A program made the position numbers and the translations under genes. Below, one piece after another: positions 32,329 to 40,930 of a stretch of DNA of 64,000 nucleotides. Location of the stretch: contig LVVQ01000002.1 of assembly GCA_006954405.1 (NCBI GenBank), positions 62,001-126,000 of the forward strand, written 5' to 3'. This stretch comes from Candidatus Methanarcanum hacksteinii. Its GTDB lineage: Archaea > Thermoplasmatota > Thermoplasmata > Methanomassiliicoccales > Methanomethylophilaceae. Every line of letters starts with the position of its first letter. The stretch's first letter is position 1. The notes beneath the pieces are model-generated. The model saw nothing but the letters and a program-made list of their open reading frames with translations, made no database searches and was not told where the DNA came from.

Positions 32329-33501
32329 TCAAAGGGAGTGTTCGATCCCTTTCATTAAGGACTCCAATATCCTCTCTTTCATAGCCGTATCCGCAACACC
32401 GCCCTGTGCGAAATCCGGTTTCCCGCCACCGCGACCTCCGAATTCAGATAGGGTCTCGGAGATGAGCTTCTTACAGTCGACTCTCTTATCTCCGGATGCC
32501 AACAGTACGGTGAGGTTGTCCCCGACACCGATGAATGCTGCCACAGCACCATCCTCTTTGTATCTCTCAGCAGCATCCGTCAGTACGGAACGGTCGGATG
32601 TGTGGAATATGCCTGCATATACATCGATGCCCCTGATGTTCACCGGCTTCAATGTTCTTATCATCGATATCGTGGATTCCTTCAGCATCCTCTTGCAGGA
32701 TTCCAACTCATGCTTCATGTTGGAGATCGTCCTCTCGATGTCGGACGGTTTACTTCCGAGTCCATCGATGATCGACAGGCATGATGTGGCGAGTGACATG
32801 GATTCATCTACGGCCTTCTCTCCGATCTCGAAGTGTATCTCGACACCATCCCTGCCGGCGGATGTCTTCTTGCTTACGAAGATCGCACCTATCTCCTCGG
32901 TCTCCATCACATGTATGCCACAGCATGCAGCGAGATCCACATCCTCGATCTCCACAACGCTGATCTCGTCCTCCTCTATACGATCCAACTTGACACGTAT
33001 CTTCGAGATGTCTGGATCATCCTTGCTCATGACACTTCTTCTCACCGAATGGTTCTCCAGGATGACCTTATTGGCGAAGCGTACAGCCTCCGAGATCTTG
33101 TCCCATCCTATGTCCCTGTCAACTATGACGTATTTCGATTCCGGCGAGATGAATATCTTGACGATGTTGAGTTCAGGGTCCTGACGATGCAATGAATTGA
33201 AGAGCAGATGTTCTGCGGTGTGTCCTTTCATCAGATCATAGCGCCTATCCCAATCGACACTGCACCATATTTTATCTCCAACAGAGAATCTGTGACCTGG
33301 CACCTTGTGTACGATCTCTCCATCCGCTTCTTTGACCTCGACGACCTTGACGCCTCCGATGATACCTGTATCGCACACCTGTCCTCCACCGCCAGGGTAG
33401 AACGCTGTACCGCCGAGGGTCACATAGTCACCGTCGACCGATGTAATCTCAGCCTCGAATTCCGAAACATATGCATCATCTTTGAACAGTTCGTCGGTCA
33501 T
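32329..33501 (-). CDS. alaX: alanyl-tRNA editing protein AlaX (long form)
   Basis: A 390-residue trans-editing hydrolase that clears Ser (or Gly) mischarged on tRNA-Ala. The AlaRS-type editing domain has the zinc ligands His94 and His98 (HTAEH) and Cys192 and His196 (CCGIH). An N-terminal segment (about 1-85) with GGTAFYPGGGGQ is typical of the AlaX-L form, and the C-terminal region (about 260-390) matches the DHHA1 domain with the GGRGGGKPDFAQGG motif. It starts 81 nt from the divergent Lrp gene. Confidence 0.94.
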   Translation of the reverse strand: MTDELFKDDAYVSEFEAEITSVDGDYVTLGGTAFYPGGGGQVCDTGIIGGVKVVEVKEADGEIVHKVPGHRFSVGDKIWCSVDWDRRYDLMKGHTAEHLLFNSLHRQDPELNIVKIFISPESKYVIVDRDIGWDKISEAVRFANKVILENHSVRRSVMSKDDPDISKIRVKLDRIEEDEISVVEIEDVDLAACCGIHVMETEEIGAIFVSKKTSAGRDGVEIHFEIGEKAVDESMSLATSCLSIIDGLGSKPSDIERTISNMKHELESCKRMLKESTISMIRTLKPVNIRGIDVYAGIFHTSDRSVLTDAAERYKEDGAVAAFIGVGDNLTVLLASGDKRVDCKKLISETLSEFGGRGGGKPDFAQGGVADTAMKERILESLMKGIEHSL

Positions 33502-33552
33502 GATATCGGACCGTCATCTCACTTCTTGTTAATATCACCGTCTGTCCGGAGG

Positions 33553-33560
33553 GGTATAAT
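33553..33560 (+). promoter_or_regulatory. TATA element of the Lrp-family gene
   Basis: GGTATAAT is centred about 26 nt before ATG 33583, which favours a leaderless message and the longer protein start. Confidence 0.45.
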
Positions 33561-33582
33561 TAATTAGACGTTTGACATACAG

Positions 33583-34074
33583 ATGAAGCAACAAGGTGTA
33601 CATATGGCGGATATCAACGAATTCGACGAATTGGATAGGCGTATCATAGACTTGTTGTCCGCATCCAGCCAGGGGTCGTATAGGCAGATCGCTAAACAGT
33701 TGGGCATACACCCGACGACATTGATCCAAAGGGTCAAGGCGTTGGAGACCAAAGGTGTCGTCAACGGCTATCGTGCCAAGATCGATTACATGAGACTGGG
33801 ATTCGATTTCATGGGCATAATCCAGATCTACGTCGACAAGAACATGCTGGGTGTCCAAGAGAAGATAACTGCCATACCTCAGGTCATCGCAGTATTCGAT
33901 GTCACCGGTGAATGCGATTCCATCGCATGGGTCGCTTGCAGGGATAGGGAGGAGTTCTCGAATATCGTCAAATCGATCCTCATGATCGACGGTGTGAACA
34001 AGACCAACACCTCTGTCGTCCTCAATATGATGAAGGATCCGATGGATTACATCCCTCCAATCGTAGATGAATGA
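33583..34074 (+). CDS. Lrp/AsnC-family transcription regulator
   Basis: A 163-residue protein. An N-terminal HTH (ELDRRIIDLLSASSQGSYRQIAKQLGIHPTTLIQRVKALE, within about 15-54) and a C-terminal ligand-binding RAM (AsnC) ferredoxin-like fold (about 70-150) give the standard Lrp plan. ATG 33583 was chosen for TATA spacing; ATG 33604 (MADINEF) is an alternative. Effector and target genes are unknown; AlaX is divergent. Confidence 0.9.
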   Translation: MKQQGVHMADINEFDELDRRIIDLLSASSQGSYRQIAKQLGIHPTTLIQRVKALETKGVVNGYRAKIDYMRLGFDFMGIIQIYVDKNMLGVQEKITAIPQVIAVFDVTGECDSIAWVACRDREEFSNIVKSILMIDGVNKTNTSVVLNMMKDPMDYIPPIVDE

Positions 34075-34082
34075 CGGATAAC

Positions 34083-34119
34083 GGTCGCATATCGCGCACG
34101 CGCGACCTAAATCCTTTTA
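34083..34119 (+). terminator. GC-rich hairpin and T-run after the Lrp-family gene
   Basis: GGTCGC / GCGACC arms with an internal CGCGC/GCGCG are followed by ATCCTTTTATT. Confidence 0.6.
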
Positions 34120-34141
34120 TTGTCCCTCTAGGATGGGGTCG

Positions 34142-34148
34142 TATATAA
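34142..34148 (+). promoter_or_regulatory. TATA element of aspS
   Basis: TATATAAC is centred 26 nt before the ATG at 34171. An AGAGGG sequence upstream of that ATG may function as a ribosome-binding site if the start lies further upstream. Confidence 0.45.
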
Positions 34149-34170
34149 CCTCAAGAGAGGGTAATTAAAA

Positions 34171-35976
34171 ATGAGAAGAACGCACACCTGTGGAGATCTC
34201 AGATCATCCGATCTGGGAAAAGAGGTATGCCTGCAAGGCTGGGTAAGGTTCTCCAGAGATCACGGAGGGGTCGCTTTCATCGATCTTGCCGACAGATACG
34301 GAATCACCCAGGTCGTATTCGATCCGGAGGATCTACCTGCTGGAACGGATGCTCAGGCACTTGCCAACGTTATGAAGACATTCACCCGTGAGTCGGCAGT
34401 CTCTGTCAATGGTATTGTCAGGAAGAGGGTCGATGGAACCGAGGACGCCCGTAATAAGACAGGCGAGGTCGAGGTGCTCATAACATCCGCAGAACTTCTC
34501 AGCAGATCCGAGGTCCCGCCTTTCGAGATAGGCGATCAGAAGGAAGGCGTCCTCCCGTCGGAGGATGTTCGTCTTGAGTACAGGTATCTTGACCTGAGAA
34601 GGACTGAGATGATCAGGGCCATAGAGTTCAGGAGCAAGTTCATCCACCTTGCGAGACAGTATCTCGAATCACAGGGATTCCTTGAGATAGAGACCCCCAT
34701 GCTCGCCAAATCCACTCCAGAAGGCGCTAGGGATTATGTCGTACCATCAAGGGTCCACCCGGGTACGTTCTATGCTCTTCCGCAATCCCCTCAGCTCTAC
34801 AAACAGATGTTGATGGTCGCAGGTATGGACCGTTACTATCAGGTGGCTAGGTGCTTCCGTGACGAGGATTCGAGGAAGGACAGGCAACCTGAGTTCACAC
34901 AGCTCGATATCGAGATGTCGTTCATCGAGGAGAAGGACATACAGGACAACATGGAGAGGATGTTGGCATACATCTGGAAAGGATTGTATGGCGAAGAGCT
35001 CCAGATCCCGTTCCCGAGGATATCCTACATGGAGGCCATGGAGAGATACGGATCGGATAAACCCGATCTCAGATACGGATTACCATTGGAGAAGCTCACA
35101 GAGGTGTTCAGGGAGACCAACTACGGCATCATGAAGAAGATCGTCGCTGAGGGTGGTATCATCGTCGGAATGAATCTCAAGAAAGATATCGCAGGCGACA
35201 AGATCGGAAGGAACGATGTGGATAGATACATCGCATTGGCGAAGAAGTTCGGACTCGGAGGACTCACATGGATGAGGGTCGTCAACGGCGAGTTGGACAG
35301 CAACATCGTCAAATACTTCACCGATGACAACAAGAAAGGCATCAAAGAGACGATGAAGGCCGAGGAAGGGGACCTCATATTCCTGATGGCAGGTCCGTGG
35401 AAGAGGACACTCGAGGGTGCAGGACTCATGAGGAGACAGCTCGCAGCCGATCTCGGTCTCGTTCCAGAGGGTACGTTCCAGTTCCATTGGCTCGTGGACT
35501 GTCCCATGTTCGAGGTAGATCCCGTCTCAGGGAAGAAGGATGCATTCCACCATCCGTTCGTGCTGCCGTATGATAACTTCAAGAAAGGGGCATGTTTTGA
35601 CATACTCCTCAACGGTAACGAGCTTGGTTCAGGTTCCATGAGGATAAACAGGCCTGAGATGCAGGTCGAGGTACTCCATCAGCTCGGACTCTCGGATGAG
35701 AGGATCGAGGAGAACTTCGGTTGGTTCATCAAAGCCTTAAGCTACGGTGCACCTCCTCACGGAGGTATTGCGATCGGAGTCGACCGTGTCATAGCGATCC
35801 TTCTCGGCAAGGAGACGATCCGTGATACGATAGCATTCCCGAAGAACAAGAAGGCGGAGTCACTCATCGACGGATCTCCCGATAAGATCGATGATGAGAA
35901 GCTCGAAGAACTTCAACTCATGTCCTTGGCCATGGACGATGTCGATTTCGACATCGAGGAAGAGGACATAGAATGA
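34171..35976 (+). CDS. aspS: aspartyl-tRNA synthetase, bacterial type, predicted non-discriminating
   Basis: A 601-residue class II synthetase. The length and the GAD insertion domain (about 290-430) between motifs 2 and 3 mark it as the bacterial form; archaeal AspRS is about 430 residues. Motif 2 contains FRDEDSRKDRQPEFTQLDIEMSF and motif 3 GVDRV. In the anticodon-binding domain, positions known to matter for tRNA-Asn recognition are His31 (RDHGG) and Gly89 (VDGTED), as in non-discriminating bacterial AspRS. With gatCAB nearby, Asp-tRNA(Asn) amidation is expected. Acquisition from bacteria is inferred. A hairpin terminator follows. Confidence 0.94.
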   Translation: MRRTHTCGDLRSSDLGKEVCLQGWVRFSRDHGGVAFIDLADRYGITQVVFDPEDLPAGTDAQALANVMKTFTRESAVSVNGIVRKRVDGTEDARNKTGEVEVLITSAELLSRSEVPPFEIGDQKEGVLPSEDVRLEYRYLDLRRTEMIRAIEFRSKFIHLARQYLESQGFLEIETPMLAKSTPEGARDYVVPSRVHPGTFYALPQSPQLYKQMLMVAGMDRYYQVARCFRDEDSRKDRQPEFTQLDIEMSFIEEKDIQDNMERMLAYIWKGLYGEELQIPFPRISYMEAMERYGSDKPDLRYGLPLEKLTEVFRETNYGIMKKIVAEGGIIVGMNLKKDIAGDKIGRNDVDRYIALAKKFGLGGLTWMRVVNGELDSNIVKYFTDDNKKGIKETMKAEEGDLIFLMAGPWKRTLEGAGLMRRQLAADLGLVPEGTFQFHWLVDCPMFEVDPVSGKKDAFHHPFVLPYDNFKKGACFDILLNGNELGSGSMRINRPEMQVEVLHQLGLSDERIEENFGWFIKALSYGAPPHGGIAIGVDRVIAILLGKETIRDTIAFPKNKKAESLIDGSPDKIDDEKLEELQLMSLAMDDVDFDIEEEDIE

Positions 35977-35984
35977 AACATCTA

Positions 35985-36016
35985 GCGGGAGATCAGTCTC
36001 CCGCAATCTTCTTTTA
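35985..36016 (+). terminator. hairpin terminator after aspS
   Basis: GCGGGAGA / TCTCCCGC (8-bp perfect stem, TCAG loop) is followed by a T/C-rich run, 9 nt after the aspS stop. Confidence 0.75.
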
Positions 36017-36045
36017 CATCAGGTGATCGTACGGAACACAATCTG

Positions 36046-36948
36046 ATGGCCAAGTATCCAAGGCTGTTGATGTTCCTTGCGATGTGTCTGTTTGGACTCA
36101 TAGGCATATTGGCCTCCGGTGTGAGTCTGCCATCATCTGTGATTGTCCTATTCAGAGGACTCATCGGTTCCTTATTCATCCTCTTGGTCATATTATTGAC
36201 AGGGAAGAGGATATCGTCGGAGGATGTCCGTTCCAATCTGAAGCCGTTGGTGCTCTCAGGTATATTCCTCGGACTCAATTGGCTCGCATTGTTCGAGGCG
36301 TACAAGCAGACGACGATATCTCTCGCGACCCTGTCGAACTATATGGCCCCAGTGTTCGTGATGATCGTATCACCATTCTTACTCAGGGAGAGATTCACTG
36401 TGACCAAATTAGTATGCGTCATCATCTCCATCCTAGGGTTGGCGATGGCTTCCGGCGTCATACAGGGAGGGATGACAGGGGATAACGATCTCTATGGCAT
36501 CTCTCTTGGATTGTTAGCCGCGATATGCTATTGCGGGATGGTCATGTGTAACAAGAGATTGGGTGATATCGGGGCATGCGACAGGACCATCGTTCAGTTA
36601 TTTGTCTCCACGTTGGTCGTCATGTTGTATTGCGTATTATCCGTGGACATCGGTTCGCTCACATTCACGACGGAGGATGTCGTACGTTTGATGTTATTGG
36701 GTGTGGTGACGACAGGATGCACATTCCTGCTGTATTTCGGTACGATGAGATATCTTCCGGCACAGACCACTGCCATCTACGGATACATGGAACCCGTCGT
36801 GACATTGTTGCTCTCAGCATTGCTGCTGAGCGAGGATCTCGGTGTCGCTGGATGGATCGGGGCAGCGTTGATACTAGGCTCTACGCTATTGTGCAGTTCA
36901 TTGGATAGGGGTTCAGAGACCAATTCACCTGAGGTGAACGGTTCATAA
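36046..36948 (+). CDS. EamA-family (DMT superfamily) transporter
   Basis: A 300-residue membrane protein with about ten hydrophobic segments in two repeats of five, the EamA/RhaT plan. The motif YKQTTISLATLSNYMAPVFVMI in the first repeat and YGYMEPVVTLLLSALLLSE in the second are the characteristic conserved parts. Such proteins export metabolites or amino acids; the substrate is unknown. The stop lies within 6 nt of the convergent gatB stop. Confidence 0.88.
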   Translation: MAKYPRLLMFLAMCLFGLIGILASGVSLPSSVIVLFRGLIGSLFILLVILLTGKRISSEDVRSNLKPLVLSGIFLGLNWLALFEAYKQTTISLATLSNYMAPVFVMIVSPFLLRERFTVTKLVCVIISILGLAMASGVIQGGMTGDNDLYGISLGLLAAICYCGMVMCNKRLGDIGACDRTIVQLFVSTLVVMLYCVLSVDIGSLTFTTEDVVRLMLLGVVTTGCTFLLYFGTMRYLPAQTTAIYGYMEPVVTLLLSALLLSEDLGVAGWIGAALILGSTLLCSSLDRGSETNSPEVNGS

Positions 36949-38280
36949 TCTCTCTTCGATGAGTCTCTTCGTAGTATCCACGATATCGGATGATGAGTAT
37001 TGTCCGCCGGTCTCCTTCATGATGAGACCAATGATCCTGTTGGCGGCCTTCTCGTTCTTCCTATAGTCCTCTACGACGGAAGGGTTCTCATCTATGGTCT
37101 TCCTAACCAACGCTTCAAGATCGGCGCAGCTCGCAGACATCTCTGTAACGGTCCTTCCTGTCATCAATGCCTTTATGCGTATGTTACATTCGGTATCGGT
37201 CATCTTGCCCTTGTGGTAGTCTACGACCGTATCCACGAGCTCCTCGCCCTTCTCATCGGCCTTCGATTCGAAGCTCTTCCAATTCGCGGCGATCGTACCG
37301 GATGTCCACGATGTCGCTGTTGCGACGTCAGTCGCTTTCGCGATCCTCTCGAATATGTCGGCAAGACTCATGGAGGTGTTCACGATCTGCTTGGCGATCT
37401 TCTCATCCATGCCATATTCCTTTTGGAATCTTGCGATCTTGACAAGAGGCGATTCACGAAGCTGAATGGATTCTGCTATCTTCGATATGTGATATATCCC
37501 AAGGTCAGGTTCGCCTATGTATCCATAGTCTGCTTCGAACTCCTTCTTCCTTGCTGAGAATGTGACCTTCTTCTCCTCGTCGAAACGTCTTGTCTCACGT
37601 TCGATCTTACCGCCTGCCTTGAGGAGTTTCGTCTGTCTGACGACCTCATATTTCAGACAAGCCTCGACATTCTTGAGTCCCGTCACATTCTTCACTTCAC
37701 ATCTCTCTTTCCCAACGGAGATGTTGCAGTCGCATCTGACGCTCCTCTCTCCGTTGTCCGTGAGGTCTATGACGCTTCTGATCTCCGTAAGGAGCGCGGA
37801 CAGGAATTCCCTAGCTTCTATCGGCGTGGAGATATCGGGTTCAGTCACTATCTCGACGAGAGGTATCCCTGATCTGTTGTAGTCCACAAGCGATGATCCA
37901 TCGCCTACTCTTTTGGTCTTACCAGGATCCTCCTCGAGGTGGACGCGTGTGATCCTTATCGGTTTCTTGCCGAGGTAGAACACACCACCAAGACCTATCG
38001 GCATATCATATTGTGTGATCTGGAAGTGTTTGCAGAGGTCAGGATAGAAGTATATCTTCCTCGAGAACCATGTGGTATCGGGTATCGAACACCCGAGTTT
38101 CTTCGCTATCGTCAATCCGAGGACAACGGCTTGTTTGTTGAGGGACGGTTTCGATCCCGGGAGGCCGAGACATACGGGACACACATGCGTGTTGGGAAGA
38201 TCCGCACCTGTGGTGGGACAGGAACAGAACATCTTCGACTTCGTGGGGAGTTGTACGTGGATCTCCAATCCTATCTTCAT
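36943..38280 (-). CDS. gatB: Asp-tRNA(Asn)/Glu-tRNA(Gln) amidotransferase subunit B
   Basis: A 445-residue kinase/binding subunit that activates the Asp (or Glu) on tRNA. It starts MKIGLEIHVQLPTKSKMFC and has the zinc-site cysteines in CSC...CPVCLGLPG, followed by the family's GxPLVEIVTEPD segment and the C-terminal GatB/Yqey helical tail (about 320-445). The start at ATG 38280 overlaps the gatA stop by 4 nt. Confidence 0.96.
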   Translation of the reverse strand: MKIGLEIHVQLPTKSKMFCSCPTTGADLPNTHVCPVCLGLPGSKPSLNKQAVVLGLTIAKKLGCSIPDTTWFSRKIYFYPDLCKHFQITQYDMPIGLGGVFYLGKKPIRITRVHLEEDPGKTKRVGDGSSLVDYNRSGIPLVEIVTEPDISTPIEAREFLSALLTEIRSVIDLTDNGERSVRCDCNISVGKERCEVKNVTGLKNVEACLKYEVVRQTKLLKAGGKIERETRRFDEEKKVTFSARKKEFEADYGYIGEPDLGIYHISKIAESIQLRESPLVKIARFQKEYGMDEKIAKQIVNTSMSLADIFERIAKATDVATATSWTSGTIAANWKSFESKADEKGEELVDTVVDYHKGKMTDTECNIRIKALMTGRTVTEMSASCADLEALVRKTIDENPSVVEDYRKNEKAANRIIGLIMKETGGQYSSSDIVDTTKRLIEERL

Positions 38281-39593
38281 ACCTTCACCTCCGCATGTCT
38301 GACATCGAATGCAGAATCCCATCTCTCCGCTGCATCTATGAGGATATCCTCATTCCAATGGTCGGATGTGAACAACAATCCTATGGGCATTCCGTCGGAA
38401 TATCCGCATGGTGCGGACATATGTGGCATGCCTGTGATGTTCGGCGGCACGGTGAGGAAATCAGCCTTATAGGAATCCAAAGCGGACATCTTCGATATAT
38501 CATCGAATCTAGGCGAGATAAAAGGCATCGTGGGTGTGACCACAGCATCGAATCTCTTGAACTGTTCCTTGTAATCCACGATGATAGCCTCCCTTACCTG
38601 AAGTGCCTTGTTGTAATACCTGTCGGCATATCCCACCATCCTGGTGAACGTTCCGAGCAGAATCCTTCTCTTTGCTTCGTCCCCGAAGTACTTTGAACGG
38701 AACGATGTGAAATAATCATCGAATTTGAGTGTAAGATCCCCATCCTGTTGGCCGTATCTCATTCCGCAGAATCTTGCAAGATTGGTAGATGCCTCGGATG
38801 TTGCGATGACATAGTATGCGGGGATGGAGTATTTCAGAGTGGGCATGCTGATGTATTCCACGTCTATGGACATGGATCTGAGCATCTCCAAGCTCTTTTC
38901 AAAATATTCCATAACATCCTTGCTAATCCCATCTCCTTCCACAGCCTCCTTTGGTATCGCTACTGATTTAAGCTTCTTCCGTCCAAGCTTCAATTCAGGC
39001 TGTACGTACGATGTGGGGTCATGAGGATCCTTCCCTGAGATGATCGGCAGGTATCTCCTGAGGTCGGATGCTTTGAATGACAACAATCCTACCTTATCTA
39101 AGGAGTTGCCGTAATCGATCAGACCATATCTGGAAACACGGCCGTATGATGGGGCCAATCCATACACTCCGCAGAATGAAGCGGGACATACGATCGATCC
39201 TCCTGTCGACACTCCGATCGATACATGGTCATCCAACACAGCGGCGGCACATGCGGAACCTCCGGACGATCCTCCGCATGATCTGTTCAGATCGAACGGG
39301 TTCTTCGGTATGCCGAATGCGGAGTTGGTGCAGAATGTCCCGAAACCGAACTCATCCATGTTCGTCTTTCCGATAAGTGCTCCTCCAGCCTCTCTCATCC
39401 TCTTAATCGGCGTGGCGTCGAACGGTGCCTTGTAGCCTTTGAGGATCTTGGAGCCTGCTGTGGATTCGTAGTCTATGGACGTGAGATTATCTTTGGCAGA
39501 GAATGTGAACTCATCGTCGATATCATCCGACTGTGAGAAATTGACGAACATCTCATACTTCTCATTGATCGATCCAAGGTCACCGATCCTCAT
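38277..39593 (-). CDS. gatA: Asp-tRNA(Asn)/Glu-tRNA(Gln) amidotransferase subunit A
   Basis: A 438-residue amidase subunit that releases ammonia from glutamine or asparagine. The Ser-cisSer-Lys triad is likely Lys34 (FSAKDN), Ser109 or Ser110 (CGGSSGGSA) and Ser133 (STGGSI). Slightly shorter than bacterial GatA (about 480). It overlaps gatC and gatB by 4 nt each, so the three are translated together. Confidence 0.96.
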   Translation of the reverse strand: MRIGDLGSINEKYEMFVNFSQSDDIDDEFTFSAKDNLTSIDYESTAGSKILKGYKAPFDATPIKRMREAGGALIGKTNMDEFGFGTFCTNSAFGIPKNPFDLNRSCGGSSGGSACAAAVLDDHVSIGVSTGGSIVCPASFCGVYGLAPSYGRVSRYGLIDYGNSLDKVGLLSFKASDLRRYLPIISGKDPHDPTSYVQPELKLGRKKLKSVAIPKEAVEGDGISKDVMEYFEKSLEMLRSMSIDVEYISMPTLKYSIPAYYVIATSEASTNLARFCGMRYGQQDGDLTLKFDDYFTSFRSKYFGDEAKRRILLGTFTRMVGYADRYYNKALQVREAIIVDYKEQFKRFDAVVTPTMPFISPRFDDISKMSALDSYKADFLTVPPNITGMPHMSAPCGYSDGMPIGLLFTSDHWNEDILIDAAERWDSAFDVRHAEVKV

Positions 39594-39862
39594 GCCAATC
39601 TCGGCCCCCTGATGTATCCGTCATAGGTCTTCATGTCCTTGGTGCACTCCTCAGCAGGGATCTCCATGATCGGTTCATCCTCTCTGAATGCATCAGCGAT
39701 CTCCACAGGATTGAATCCTATGTTCTCGATACCAGGTGCCTCGTCGAGCATCTCGAAGTATTCCAAGATCTCTCCAAGGTCCACACTGTATTTGTTCAAT
39801 TCCTCTTCCGTGAGGTTGAGATGTGCGATGCGTGCGACCTTTTCTACTATTTCTCTGTCCAT
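39590..39862 (-). CDS. gatC: Asp-tRNA(Asn)/Glu-tRNA(Gln) amidotransferase subunit C
   Basis: The 90-residue subunit that joins GatA and GatB. VEKVARIAHLNLTEEELNKYS and LGEILEYFEMLDE are the usual helices of GatC. It is the first gene of the gatCAB operon, with a TTTATAAT element about 35 nt upstream on the minus strand. Confidence 0.95.
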   Translation of the reverse strand: MDREIVEKVARIAHLNLTEEELNKYSVDLGEILEYFEMLDEAPGIENIGFNPVEIADAFREDEPIMEIPAEECTKDMKTYDGYIRGPRLA

Positions 39863-39904
39863 TGAGACCGTGGATATGATTTCGACGGACCATTATAAAC
39901 GTTA

Positions 39905-39940
39905 TCGCGTAAATAAGAAAGAAGCCCGGCGGAGCCGGGC
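39905..39940 (-). terminator. hairpin terminator of the nhaC operon
   Basis: On the minus strand, GCCCGGC / GCCGGGC (7-bp stem, 3-nt loop) is followed by TTCTTTCTTATTT. It lies just after the stop of the small membrane protein (39949) and upstream of gatC. Confidence 0.75.
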
Positions 39941-39948
39941 GATAAGGG

Positions 39949-40170
39949 TTATTTCTTCTCTTTATATCTGATGTAGGCAGGGGCCGCTATGGCTATTACG
40001 AACAATATGCCGAAGAGTCCGACGAACCAGGGCGATGTGGCCTGTTTCTTCTCACCGTCTGCATCAGGGGTATCATCTGCCATCGAGAAGTCTGCATCTG
40101 CGATCGCTACCGCAGGTACGACGATCATAGCAGCCAACATGAGTGCCAATACTACGTTGGATCCCTTCAT
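39949..40170 (-). CDS. small secreted or membrane protein downstream of nhaC
   Basis: A 73-residue protein. It has an N-terminal signal-like hydrophobic segment (about 5-22, ending in AIADADF), an acidic middle and a second hydrophobic segment (about 47-66) followed by RYKEKK. The ATG at 40170 overlaps the nhaC stop by 4 nt (ATGA), so it is probably an accessory part of the antiporter operon. No family recognised. Confidence 0.65.
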   Translation of the reverse strand: MKGSNVVLALMLAAMIVVPAVAIADADFSMADDTPDADGEKKQATSPWFVGLFGILFVIAIAAPAYIRYKEKK

Positions 40171-40925
40171 GCGCAAGCACCTCCCTTATTGGCGTTGATG
40201 ATCTTGATCACATACAGGATAGCGACCATCGCGACGATACCGAGCAGTGTGACGATGTATGAGTTCCAGAATCCTGCGATTATGTAGAACACGAAACACA
40301 CCGATGCCACTAGTATAGCGTATGGTGCCTGTGTGGACACGTGATTGACGTGACTGCACTCAGCTCCTGCAGACGACATGATGGTCGTATCCGAGATGGG
40401 TGAGCAGTGGTCTCCGAAGACCGCACCAGCCATAGAGGCCGCGATACCGATGATGAGAAGATCTGGGTTCGATTCGAACACAGGCACAACGATCGGGATC
40501 AGGATACCCATGGTTCCCCATGATGTTCCTGTTGCGAATGCGATGAAACATGCGATGATCATGAAGATCGCAGGCAACATGTTCTTGAGGCTTCCTGCAT
40601 CATCCAATGCGTTACTGACGAACGATGAGGCATCCAGACTGTTGGTCATGGCACAGAGTGTCCATGCGAAGATCAGGATGAGGATCGCGGATACCATGTT
40701 ACGGAATCCCTGGGGCAGCGTATCCAAGAGCACAGGGAACGCAGCAGCCTTGCGGACGATGAAGTATGCGATGATCATGAGCAGAGCTACGATCGATCCC
40801 ATCGCAAGTCCTGTGGATGCGCTTGCGTTAGCGAATGCATCACGGATTCCAGCTCCGTTAAAGAATCCTCCTGTGTAGAGGAGTGAAACGACACATGATA
40901 TGATGAGGAGGACAATCGGGAGCAC
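40167..40925 (-). CDS. nhaC: Na+/H+ antiporter NhaC, C-terminal part (frameshifted)
   Basis: A 252-residue frame with about six hydrophobic segments and the NhaC hallmarks GTSWGTMGILIPIVVPVF and GAVFGDHCSPISDTTIMSS. It lacks the N-terminal half of NhaC, which lies just upstream in another frame (40931-41803). The only start in this frame near its upstream end is a GTG at 40925 in the middle of a transmembrane segment. The simplest reading is one gene broken by a frameshift near 40935. Confidence 0.8.
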   Translation of the reverse strand: MLPIVLLIISCVVSLLYTGGFFNGAGIRDAFANASASTGLAMGSIVALLMIIAYFIVRKAAAFPVLLDTLPQGFRNMVSAILILIFAWTLCAMTNSLDASSFVSNALDDAGSLKNMLPAIFMIIACFIAFATGTSWGTMGILIPIVVPVFESNPDLLIIGIAASMAGAVFGDHCSPISDTTIMSSAGAECSHVNHVSTQAPYAILVASVCFVFYIIAGFWNSYIVTLLGIVAMVAILYVIKIINANKGGACA

Positions 40926-40930
40926 AAGAT

